Below are positions 35,365 to 42,806 of a DNA stretch of 64,000 nt, piece after piece (the first letter of the stretch is position 1; every line of letters begins with the position of its first letter). The notes beneath the pieces are model-generated. The model was not told the DNA's origin, searched no databases, and saw only the letters and a program-made list of their open reading frames with translations. The stretch is from positions 166,884 to 230,883 of the forward strand of contig NZ_JAILWC010000001.1 in the NCBI RefSeq assembly GCF_025699125.1, written 5' to 3'. Origin of the DNA: Nitrosopumilus sp. (GTDB lineage Archaea; Thermoproteota; Nitrososphaeria; Nitrososphaerales; Nitrosopumilaceae). Both the position numbers and the translations under genes were made by a program.

Positions 35365-35439
35365 AGCCAATGACGGGATCCGAACCCACGACCTGCTGAT
35401 TACAAATCAGCTGCTCTAACCAGGCTGAGCTACATTGGC
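35365..35439 (-). tRNA. tRNA-Thr (anticodon TGT)
   Basis: 75-nt cloverleaf on the minus strand: acceptor GCCAATG pairs with CATTGGC, followed by discriminator T; anticodon arm CTGAT-TTTGTAA-ATCAG gives anticodon TGT; the T arm has GTGGG-TTCGGAT-CCCGT-type pairing. No intron and no encoded CCA. Confidence 0.96.
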
Positions 35440-35562
35440 ACAATGGAAAATGAAATTTTTCAGGTTTAAAATGTTACCGAGATTAACCAATGGACTATCC
35501 AAAGTCGTAATCTGGTTGCTTTGACCGTCAGTTTATAATAATGTCGTATTTTGATACACGTT

Positions 35563-35790
35563 ATGAGATACATTGAACCGACAAGAGTTAAGGTTCTGAT
35601 GATGATGTTTTATGCAACAGGAATTGTGGGAATTGTTATTGGATTAGCTGTTGCGCCTCCTTCCATGACTGTGATGATTACTTTTATGGCTCTCATCAAT
35701 GTAGGGTTAGGGGCTTTCTTTACGTTCATCTTTTTGACTCAAGTCCAAAAAGCTCCTGATAAAAGAAAAAAGAAAAGAAAAAGCGATTAG
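35563..35790 (+). CDS. Small two-helix membrane protein (75 aa)
   Basis: 75-residue membrane protein with two helices (about 12-32 and 39-60) and a very basic tail (APDKRKKKRKSD). ATG at 35563 is 27 bp after a TTTATAAT box, better than the TTG four codons earlier, and implies a leaderless message. No family recognised; the tail may bind nucleic acid or lipid head groups. Confidence 0.65.
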   Translation: MRYIEPTRVKVLMMMFYATGIVGIVIGLAVAPPSMTVMITFMALINVGLGAFFTFIFLTQVQKAPDKRKKKRKSD

Positions 35791-35879
35791 GTCCTGGGCT
35801 TAAACATCTCAGATATTATTTTAAAAATTTACCATTCCAATTAAAGTATAAATAATAACTATCTTTCATGAATTCATAA

Positions 35880-36431
35880 ATGCTTGATTTAGTTGCAAAG
35901 AAATTATTTCTCACAAAAGGAAAAGGAGTTCATGAAGACCGACTAACAAGTTTTGAATATGCCCTTAGAGATGCAGGGATTGCAGGAACCAATCTGGTAT
36001 TGATTTCTAGTATTTTTCCACCCAAAGCAAAACTAATCTCACGAAAAGAAGGCCTTAAACAAATTAGTCCTGGACAGATACTGTTTACAATTTATTCAAA
36101 GAATCAGACTCGTGAGCCACATAGAATGTGCGCCGCTTCTGTAGGTATTGCATTGCCTAAGGATAACAGCAGATATGGTTATCTGTCTGAATACGAATCA
36201 TTTGGTCAAAATGAGACACAGGCAGGTGATTATGCAGAAGATATTGCAGCGCAAATGTTGGCCTCTTCTTTAGGTATTCCTTTTGACGTTGACAAAAACT
36301 GGGATGAAAAAAGACAACAGTGGTCAATTTCAGGCAAAATCTACAACACAAAAAATATCACACAATCCACAAAAGGCGATAAAGATGGAAAATGGACTAC
36401 TGTTTTTGCCGCAGCTGTTCTCTTGCTGTAA
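35880..36431 (+). CDS. Pyruvoyl-dependent arginine decarboxylase
   Basis: 183-residue proenzyme that self-cleaves to create a pyruvoyl group and then converts arginine to agmatine for polyamine synthesis. The cleavage site is the Ser-Ser pair in LVLISSIFPPKAKL (about residues 40-41). GQILFTIYSKNQTREPHR and GYLSEYESFGQNE match the family's substrate region. ATG at 35880 is about 28 bp after TATAAATAA. The stop adjoins the convergent secreted gene. Confidence 0.93.
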   Translation: MLDLVAKKLFLTKGKGVHEDRLTSFEYALRDAGIAGTNLVLISSIFPPKAKLISRKEGLKQISPGQILFTIYSKNQTREPHRMCAASVGIALPKDNSRYGYLSEYESFGQNETQAGDYAEDIAAQMLASSLGIPFDVDKNWDEKRQQWSISGKIYNTKNITQSTKGDKDGKWTTVFAAAVLLL

Positions 36432-37589
36432 TTATTTTCTGTAGCCTTTGAGATAAAATATTGCAGCTGCAATTGCAACTATTGTGATTATGATTACCAC
36501 GATTACTGATTCATCAACATCTAGTTTTTCTTGATGTTTGGATTTGAATTCTTCTCCGCCAAGCGAAAATTCTAATTCTTTTTTAGTGATGGTTGTGTCC
36601 TTGCCGAAAATGTATTTTCCTTGGATTCTTTCCCCTTCTTGCGGATCAAAAACCCATCCTTTCTTTGTGATGTCTGTTGGAATTCTTTCATCCCCGATAA
36701 TCTGTGTTGGTGCAATGTCTCCTTTGACATCTGAAACTTTGGTTTCTTCATTGGATAATATGACTACTTGAAATATTGAATTAAGAGGATAAAATCCTAA
36801 TGAGAAATAATCTGATCTTTTCAATTCATCCGTCTTTAAAAATTCCAATGGGCTGATTTCATTAATTTCTGGTGCTGCATTTGGGTAATTCATTGATAAT
36901 CTTAACTGAAGCAATGACTTGTTCTCAGCTGGTATGATTGAGAATGTCATTTTTGAATTTTCTTGAGTTGAAAGATTTCTTGCAACATCGTAAAATCCTC
37001 CCGAGTCTCTAATTATTTTAGGAATTAAAATTGCAGATATTTTTTCATACATCGAATCTGTGTCTTCCATTGGCATCGTATACACTGCAGAAATAGTTCC
37101 TCTGCCTGAAATCACTCCTGACGTTTCAAGTGCCACACTTGCATCATCACTACTGTGGATAAATGTGGAATGAAGTTTTGCATTTGTATCAAAGACCTCG
37201 TTAATTTCATCTATAAACTGTCCTGCAATTCGAAGAGTTGAATTCTGAATTTGTACGAAATTTTTATCATCGGGATTTCTCTTTACATTAATCAAAATAC
37301 ATGATTCATTATTTACTCCTAACACACACTGATTCTGATTAGTCACTGTAACTGCTGAAATCATTCCGTTTTCTCGTATTCTCTGTTCTAATTCAGCTGG
37401 TATCTTTATTTCTTGAATGCTTGTACTTTGTAATGTTATTGATGCAGTTACATTTTGAGATATGCTTTTGTCTATGATGACTTGTGCCGTTTCTTGAAAT
37501 GTTGCAAGACTCATTTCTTGAGAATAGGCATAGTTTGTTGCAACTCCAAAAGAGGTGAATATGACAAATAAATAAAACCATTTTTGCAT
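36432..37589 (-). CDS. Secreted protein with C-terminal membrane anchor
   Basis: About 385 residues: signal peptide (MQKWFYLFVIFTSFGVATNYA), a large beta-rich extracellular region with Ig-like strands, and a C-terminal helix (VIVVIIITIVAIAAAIFYL) followed by basic residues. No PEFG motif is seen. The frame opens at 37628, but ATG 37589 lies 26 bp after TTTATAAT on this strand and gives a textbook signal peptide. Two Cys in NQCVLGVNNESCIL may pair. Family unknown. Confidence 0.75.
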   Translation of the reverse strand: MQKWFYLFVIFTSFGVATNYAYSQEMSLATFQETAQVIIDKSISQNVTASITLQSTSIQEIKIPAELEQRIRENGMISAVTVTNQNQCVLGVNNESCILINVKRNPDDKNFVQIQNSTLRIAGQFIDEINEVFDTNAKLHSTFIHSSDDASVALETSGVISGRGTISAVYTMPMEDTDSMYEKISAILIPKIIRDSGGFYDVARNLSTQENSKMTFSIIPAENKSLLQLRLSMNYPNAAPEINEISPLEFLKTDELKRSDYFSLGFYPLNSIFQVVILSNEETKVSDVKGDIAPTQIIGDERIPTDITKKGWVFDPQEGERIQGKYIFGKDTTITKKELEFSLGGEEFKSKHQEKLDVDESVIVVIIITIVAIAAAIFYLKGYRK

Positions 37590-37725
37590 GGTGTTCCAAA
37601 TAATAAGGAAATTATAAAATTTACTCATTAGTGGATTTTCTACTCTTAAAATTGGAATACTTTTTTGTTGAAAATATTGTATATCTATTAGATAATATTC
37701 TCATTATTGCGATATCTAACTGGTA

Positions 37726-38292
37726 ATGGCACTAATCCCTTTTCTTGTTGATATTTTCAAAGATCCTATAATACAATTAATTGCCGTTTTGGGAGTTTTT
37801 GTAGTTGGCATAATTCAGGGAATTATCATTGGACGTTCTATTCTTGTGCGATTTCCGCGTCTTCAAAATCATGTCAAGACAGTATCTATTACACTGTTTA
37901 TCTTATTTTTAGTAAATGCCATTTTGAGCGTTCCGCGTTTTGCATCTCCTGAAAAAATTGATCTGTTCAATTTGCCTGCTGCCAATACTGGCGATATTGC
38001 ATCCTCTCTCTTTTTGATTTTTGGAATGAATACCGGATTTCTTACCATCCTGGCAATTTCTGTAACTGTGATGACTTTTGTTCTTTTAAAATTTACAAAT
38101 CTTAATGGGATGCTCAAAATATTTGTTTTATTTTCCAGTATTCTTTTACTGATACTTACTGGCTTGAGCAGACTCACAGATCTTACTCCTAGTACATTTG
38201 AGGTTCTCTTGTATTTTCTTTACCAATTAGGATTTACAATTGGCATTCTTGCTGGTACAATTAGAAAGATCAAACCAAAAAAATGGGTTTAA
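37726..38292 (+). CDS. Polytopic membrane protein (188 aa)
   Basis: 188-residue protein with about five transmembrane helices (around 12-33, 45-65, 85-120, 125-145, 155-180) and a basic end (IRKIKPKKWV). No motif ties it to a known transporter. It diverges from the secreted gene at 36432 and is followed by a long hairpin at 38367. Confidence 0.7.
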   Translation: MALIPFLVDIFKDPIIQLIAVLGVFVVGIIQGIIIGRSILVRFPRLQNHVKTVSITLFILFLVNAILSVPRFASPEKIDLFNLPAANTGDIASSLFLIFGMNTGFLTILAISVTVMTFVLLKFTNLNGMLKIFVLFSSILLLILTGLSRLTDLTPSTFEVLLYFLYQLGFTIGILAGTIRKIKPKKWV

Positions 38293-38366
38293 AATAACTT
38301 CAAACGTTTAAATCAGATTATTTATTTTTGGATGGTGACATCGAATTCAAACCGTTCGGGGAACAA

Positions 38367-38395
38367 GCTGGCAGTCCATGCGTTGGACTGTCAGC
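38367..38395. terminator. 12-bp hairpin between convergent genes
   Basis: GCTGGCAGTCCA and TGGACTGTCAGC form a 12-bp stem (one G-U) with a TGCGT loop, preceded by GGGG and followed by CCC that could add pairs. It lies between the ends of the convergent genes at 38292 and 38413, so it may stop transcription from both sides; a small RNA is the alternative. Confidence 0.5.
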
Positions 38396-38412
38396 CCCAT
38401 TTATTCTAAAAT

Positions 38413-40185
38413 TCAGTTTAATGATGAAAGTGTTTTAACCTGGTCTCTGACATAATCAAATCCCTCTTGCCAAAACTTTGGTGATCTGATATCAAAGCCA
38501 TGCTCCAAGAGAAGTTTTTCTGGTTTTTTAGAACCACCGGCAGCAAGAATTTCAATGTATGCTGGAACAAAATCCCTTCCTTCCTTTTTGTATCTTTGAA
38601 ATAGAGACAATGCCAACAAATTGCCAAAAGAGTATGCATAGCAGTAAAATGGTGTGTGATAAAAGTGTGGAATGCAACTCCATTCTATTGCAAAGTCTTC
38701 TGAAAGATTTACCGAATTCCCAAATTGCTCTTTAAGGTTTTTCATGTATGTCTTTGAAATCTCATCGACTGTAGTGCCTTTGCCAATTTGCTCATGAGCA
38801 TCTACTTCAAAAATTGTAAAAAATGACTGTCTGAGAATTGTTGCGTACAGATCATCTATTTTTTCTGATAGCATGATCTTTTTCTCATCATTAGAAATTT
38901 TGTCTGATAAATTATCATATAGCAGTAATTCCGAAAATGTGGACGCTGTCTCAGCTAAGGGCAACGGTGCGTCTTGAACAAGGATGGACCTATCCTGTGC
39001 TGCTTGACTGTGAACTGCATGACCTAATTCATGAGCTAAAGTAAACACATCTCTTGATTTTCCTGTAAAGTTCACTAGAACATATGGTGTGATTTTTGGA
39101 GTAAGAGTACTACAAAATGCACCGTCTCTTTTTCCTTGTCTTACTGAGGAATCGATGTGATTCTCATTGAACACTTTTCTTGCAAACTCTTCTAGCGTCT
39201 CACTGAATCTTCCTAGAGATTCAAAAACAAGTTTTACAGAACTATTGTACGAATAATTTTTTTCTTTAATGTTGGAAGCTGCGGGTGCATACAAGTCATA
39301 CCTTCTCAGTTTTTTCATCCTCAGCATCTTTGCTTTTTGAAGAAAGAATTTTTGAAATACTGGGGAGTTTTTTCTGCATACTGCAAGAAGCGATTCTATA
39401 GTTTTATCATCTACATCATTTCCAATATTTCGCATTGAGATTGGGGATTTGTATCCTCTAATCTCTATCCCTTCGTCTCTCCAATTCAGAACAATATTTT
39501 GATAGATTTCGCCGATCACTCCCTTGTTCTCAGTATATTTTGTCAGAATTGTTTTGTAAGCTGTTTCACGAATTTTTGAATTTGTGCTTCGAACATAATT
39601 GGTAAGTTCTTCCCTTGTCATTTTTCTTGTTTTATTTCCTATCTTCATTTTGTATTCATAGGCATTTGTGATCTTGTCGTAGAGTTTTACTAGTGCTGAT
39701 ATTCCAGTGACGTCTAACGTGTTGATTATTCGCTCTTCAGGCTCACTCAATGCATATTTTGCAACTAGTCTCTTGTGTGATAGGTATTCTGTTATCTCAC
39801 CTGCATTTTTCATAAGTCGCTTTGCATTTTTTTCATCAACTTGAGTTTTCCACCATAAATCAAAAAATAAAATCTTGTTTGAAATCTCAGAACCTAACTT
39901 TGACATTCTTGTCATAAGTGATGTTGCCTCATCTGACTGTGTGTCTGATGAATAGGACAATGATGCATATCCACCGATTTTACTCATTTTCTCAGAAATT
40001 TCTTCAACTTGATGTAAGATATTCATAAATTTTTCCGATGACATTTTGGGATCTAATTTTGTTTTAATTTTTTCAAATTTTTCTGATTGTTTTTCCAATT
40101 CTTGAATCTGTTTTTGAAATTCCCGGCTTTTTGGGTTTTTTGCCAATTCTGACAGATCCCATTTTTCAAGCTTATACTCTGCCAT
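38413..40185 (-). CDS. pepF: M3 family oligoendopeptidase F
   Basis: About 590-residue zinc peptidase of the M3 family that degrades cytosolic oligopeptides. The zinc motif is in FTLAHELGHAVHSQAA with the distal ligand Glu in ETASTFSELLLYD. The helical N-terminal lobe (1-200) and PepF-type C-terminal region (FYHTPFYCYAYSFGNLLAL) are intact. Start choices are ATG 40185, ATG 40188 and TTG 40191; a TTTAATA element about 26 bp before 40185 favours the ATGs. Confidence 0.94.
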   Translation of the reverse strand: MAEYKLEKWDLSELAKNPKSREFQKQIQELEKQSEKFEKIKTKLDPKMSSEKFMNILHQVEEISEKMSKIGGYASLSYSSDTQSDEATSLMTRMSKLGSEISNKILFFDLWWKTQVDEKNAKRLMKNAGEITEYLSHKRLVAKYALSEPEERIINTLDVTGISALVKLYDKITNAYEYKMKIGNKTRKMTREELTNYVRSTNSKIRETAYKTILTKYTENKGVIGEIYQNIVLNWRDEGIEIRGYKSPISMRNIGNDVDDKTIESLLAVCRKNSPVFQKFFLQKAKMLRMKKLRRYDLYAPAASNIKEKNYSYNSSVKLVFESLGRFSETLEEFARKVFNENHIDSSVRQGKRDGAFCSTLTPKITPYVLVNFTGKSRDVFTLAHELGHAVHSQAAQDRSILVQDAPLPLAETASTFSELLLYDNLSDKISNDEKKIMLSEKIDDLYATILRQSFFTIFEVDAHEQIGKGTTVDEISKTYMKNLKEQFGNSVNLSEDFAIEWSCIPHFYHTPFYCYAYSFGNLLALSLFQRYKKEGRDFVPAYIEILAAGGSKKPEKLLLEHGFDIRSPKFWQEGFDYVRDQVKTLSSLN

Positions 40186-40261
40186 CATCAATGTACTTTT
40201 GTAACTATTAAAAAATCAATATGTGTGAAATTCTTAAATCCCAAATTTACGTATGTTATGT

Positions 40262-40459
40262 GTGGCAACAAGAGAAGATCTCAGAAATGACATTCTAAAG
40301 GCAACAGAAGAACAACAACGATTAATGGAACTGAGAAAACCTCTCTTAGGCTCAAAAGTAAACGAGGATCAAATGAATGCTTTTCGTATGACTACCCAGA
40401 TAATGAAATATGAGGACTTTATACGGGATACTGAGAGGCAGCTCAGAACAATGAACTGA
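40262..40459 (+). CDS. Small helical protein (65 aa)
   Basis: 65-residue, nearly all-helical charged protein (REDLRNDILKATEEQQRLMELRK). No family recognised. GTG at 40262 lies 26 bp after TTAAAT and is preferred over ATG 40253, which would leave only 17 bp. It diverges from the peptidase gene and stands alone before a convergent gene. Confidence 0.6.
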   Translation: MATREDLRNDILKATEEQQRLMELRKPLLGSKVNEDQMNAFRMTTQIMKYEDFIRDTERQLRTMN

Positions 40460-40559
40460 CAGTTCAATTATGCATATCTTAGCAGATATTTGCCCAAATC
40501 ATAATCGAATCAACCAATCTCTGTCGTATGTTCTGTAGAATCATAAAAAATAGATGAAA

Positions 40560-40582
40560 TAATCTAGACCGAATCTAGATTA
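40560..40582 (-). terminator. Hairpin overlapping the stop codon of the gene at 40564
   Basis: TAATCTAGA, five-base loop CCGAA, TCTAGATTA: a perfect 9-bp stem that includes the TAG stop of the secreted protein gene. On the minus strand it is followed by a T-rich tract, as in a terminator. Confidence 0.5.
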
Positions 40583-41037
40583 TCTCTTGGGGTGTTTATC
40601 ACCTTGAAGATTTTGACATTATAGTCGCCTTCAAAAAAACGGGTGATGTTGCCTTCGTCTATTGACAGCAGTCGGAACTTGTATTCAAAGGAATGATCTC
40701 CTTTCAAATTTATCTGTGCAACATGAATAGGGACGTCTTCATCTGGTTTGAAGATTTGAATTATTACCGGATATCCTTGCGAAGGATCATTCACTTTGCC
40801 TTTGATTGTTCCCCACGGAAGTGTATTTGTTTCAGGAATATTCATGGAGAGTGTGGTCTTTTCAAGACTTGTTTCATCATCAATCCTTGTCACCGTAGTT
40901 TGAGTTGACTCTGCAAACACAGTAGCATCAAACAAAGGGACAGACATGCTCAGCATCATTACAAAAATACATGATGCTGACAAGCTCTTTCTTGTTTTAC
41001 CATTTCTCTGAATGCTATATTTTGAAACTACATTCAT
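40564..41037 (-). CDS. Secreted beta-domain protein, paralogue of the gene at 45481
   Basis: 157-residue exported protein: a long basic signal region (MNVVSKYSIQRNGKTRKS then a hydrophobic helix to about residue 43) and one Ig-like domain. TLPWGTIKG, YPVIIQIF and GDHSFEYKFRL match LPWGFVKG, YPVIIQFY and GDGSFEYKFRV in the product of 45481. ATG 41037 overlaps the stop of the upstream small ORF as ATGA, so it is preferred over ATG 41052. Expected at the cell surface; role unknown. Confidence 0.78.
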   Translation of the reverse strand: MNVVSKYSIQRNGKTRKSLSASCIFVMMLSMSVPLFDATVFAESTQTTVTRIDDETSLEKTTLSMNIPETNTLPWGTIKGKVNDPSQGYPVIIQIFKPDEDVPIHVAQINLKGDHSFEYKFRLLSIDEGNITRFFEGDYNVKIFKVINTPRDNLDSV

Positions 41038-41225
41038 GCTGCTGCCCCACATCTATTTAGTTGGCCTCTTCTTGATTTTTTCTGATTCACAAACAAATCC
41101 AAATCATTTAGCATTATCTCATTTTCATAATGAGTATCAATGCCATCTGATTTTTGGATTTGTTCGATGTGATTCCACAGCGAAGATGAAAATCTACCTT
41201 TGGGGAATTTCTTGGCAGGTTTCAT
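41034..41225 (-). CDS. Small basic protein (63 aa) in an overlapping gene chain
   Basis: 63-residue basic protein (MKPAKKFPKGRFSSSLWNHI ...) with no recognised family. A strong Shine-Dalgarno-like GAGGAGATGA ends a few bases before its ATG, and ATGA overlaps join it to the frames on both sides (41222 and 41037). This pattern of coupling argues that it is translated. Confidence 0.55.
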   Translation of the reverse strand: MKPAKKFPKGRFSSSLWNHIEQIQKSDGIDTHYENEIMLNDLDLFVNQKKSRRGQLNRCGAAA

Positions 41226-41329
41226 TTAATCATCTCCTCAACACAATCTTGGCGATGCAACATAACAAAATGGGTCGGCATTTTGTTACACACAATCCAG
41301 ACATTTGGAAAAAAACATTGTGTCTGCAT
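41222..41329 (-). CDS. Small ORF (35 aa) in an overlapping gene chain
   Basis: 35-residue frame with three Cys and no clear motif, starting 3 bp after the stop of the 55-residue frame, just past a GAGGAGAGAT sequence that could bind the ribosome, and ending in an ATGA overlap with the 63-residue frame. The composition is unusual, so it may be a leader peptide or chance; the junctions are the main support. Confidence 0.35.
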   Translation of the reverse strand: MQTQCFFPNVWIVCNKMPTHFVMLHRQDCVEEMIK

Positions 41330-41331
41330 TC

Positions 41332-41499
41332 TTAGTATCTCTCCTCAAACAGAGTCCATGTTAGCCCCATCAAATCCTCAGTGGAGAAAGTAGGCGTCTT
41401 GGCATGATGCAAGGATTTTGACACTGCTTTTACAGGACTGCTTGCTACCTGAATTTCAGTAGGCGAGTGTTGCCAATTGTGTGTGATTTGCTGTTTCAT
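41332..41499 (-). CDS. Small protein (55 aa) from a shared symmetric promoter
   Basis: 55-residue frame starting MKQQITHNWQHSPTEIQV and ending LTWTLFEERY, without a known family. The ATG lies about 24 bp from the centre of the palindromic TATA box at 41517-41528, predicting a leaderless message that continues through the three following frames to 40564. Confidence 0.5.
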   Translation of the reverse strand: MKQQITHNWQHSPTEIQVASSPVKAVSKSLHHAKTPTFSTEDLMGLTWTLFEERY

Positions 41500-41516
41500 G
41501 AAATAATTGAGGTTGA

Positions 41517-41528
41517 GTTATATATAAC
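41517..41528. promoter_or_regulatory. Symmetric TATA box shared by divergent leaderless genes
   Basis: GTTATATATAAC is a perfect 12-bp palindrome. Its centre is about 24 bp from the minus-strand ATG at 41499 and 26.5 bp from the plus-strand ATG at 41549, the archaeal TATA-to-start distance on both sides. Confidence 0.65.
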
Positions 41529-41548
41529 AAGAGATACCGTATATCGGT

Positions 41549-42397
41549 ATGCCTTTAGATGATCCTACATTTGGAAATTTACAAAATTACAAACTGTATC
41601 TTCGTCCAAATGCTCATGCTCATTACGGCCATCCTAATCAAAAGAAATCATCCTTGAGTAAGCACCAACAAAATGTTCAGAAGTTATTAAAAGTAATGAG
41701 CGTAAATGAATCTTCTACTACTTGGGATTTAGCTAAAATCTCTATTCCTGATGACATTACAAAATTACGTGAAAGAGAAAAAATTTACAGACGATTACTT
41801 GTAGGTAGAAAAGACAAAGGAAAACATTCCGATGGAATATTAAATTTAGGTCTTGCGATAAAAGATGGGAAAAGTCTCAAAACTGGAATCGCTGACAAAT
41901 ACAGATTGTCATTATATGGAATTTTGTATTGCATTGATGTTTTAGATCTTAGTAACAACGAGATAGACAAAATCGCTAAAAAATATTCTAAAGTGTTGCC
42001 CAAAGTTTTTGGAAAATGGGATTATCTAAAAACAAAAATCGGTGACAGAGTATATGGAATCAAATTGTTGGCAAACGGATTGCTTGCAGATAATCCTCAA
42101 ATTCAAGTAAGACGTGAAATTCCATTTTATGAATTGATGTCATATGTACACTTGAAGTATCAAAGAAATTTTGAAAATATTACTGAAGAAAATCTAGCAG
42201 AGCAAATTTCATACTGGTTTTATGTAAATTTGTTATATCGCCCAATGGGAAATAACAATGATACAGGTATAGAAAGTTTGAATCCTATTTTCCAAGATGA
42301 TCCTAAATTAAAAAAATGGTTTCTAATTTTTTTCAGAGATTCCATTAAATATTACCATGAAAGATACGCTGTTTTAAAAAAATCCAAAATAAGATAG
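41549..42397 (+). CDS. Hypothetical protein with N-terminal winged-helix-like region
   Basis: 282-residue soluble basic protein. Residues 38-90 (HQQNVQKLLKVMSVNESSTT, then WDLAKISIP) read like a winged helix with a recognition helix around REREKIYRRLLVGRKDKG. The remainder is helical (YGIKLLANGLL, FYELMSYVHLKYQR). A regulatory role is plausible. The family is not recognised. It is transcribed from the symmetric TATA box and probably leaderless. Confidence 0.72.
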   Translation: MPLDDPTFGNLQNYKLYLRPNAHAHYGHPNQKKSSLSKHQQNVQKLLKVMSVNESSTTWDLAKISIPDDITKLREREKIYRRLLVGRKDKGKHSDGILNLGLAIKDGKSLKTGIADKYRLSLYGILYCIDVLDLSNNEIDKIAKKYSKVLPKVFGKWDYLKTKIGDRVYGIKLLANGLLADNPQIQVRREIPFYELMSYVHLKYQRNFENITEENLAEQISYWFYVNLLYRPMGNNNDTGIESLNPIFQDDPKLKKWFLIFFRDSIKYYHERYAVLKKSKIR

Positions 42398-42400
42398 CAT

Positions 42401-42763
42401 TTAGTTTTTTGATGAAATCAAATTTTTCAATTCATTCAAATCAAATGGTTTTGTTAGTAGACCAAACAGTCCTGATTTTTGTGCATTTTCAAATTCTTCA
42501 TTATTTATTGCATATGCAGATGTAAATACAATCTTTGCATCCGGATGCTCTTTTTTTATTTTAAAAAACGCGTCATATCCATTCATTATTGGCATTTTGA
42601 GATCCATCAGTACTATGTATGGGTGAGATTCGTTGTATTTTCTGATGGCCTCCTCGCCGTTTTTTGCAGTTACTACATCATAATTTTCATATTTTAGCAT
42701 ATACTCCGTAGCCTCCAAAAATTGAGCATCGTCATCAACGAGAAGAATTTGCGTGTTTGTCAT
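42401..42763 (-). CDS. Single-domain response regulator
   Basis: 120-residue receiver domain only. The acidic pocket (DDD at 10-12), phospho-acceptor Asp54 in VLMDLKMP, switch Thr/Ser in FTSAYA and Lys105 in LLTKPF are all present. Without an output domain it probably works by protein contact. It lies 43 bp after the histidine kinase gene on the same strand, its likely partner. Confidence 0.94.
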   Translation of the reverse strand: MTNTQILLVDDDAQFLEATEYMLKYENYDVVTAKNGEEAIRKYNESHPYIVLMDLKMPIMNGYDAFFKIKKEHPDAKIVFTSAYAINNEEFENAQKSGLFGLLTKPFDLNELKNLISSKN

Positions 42764-42806
42764 TGTCCTATCCCCAATTGTTTGTTACAAGTCATTTTTC
42801 GGCGAG

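Noticed and set aside
41012-41335. 107-codon plus-strand frame
   Set aside because: It is antisense to the coupled small ORFs, starts inside the signal region of the secreted gene and has no promoter or recognisable composition.
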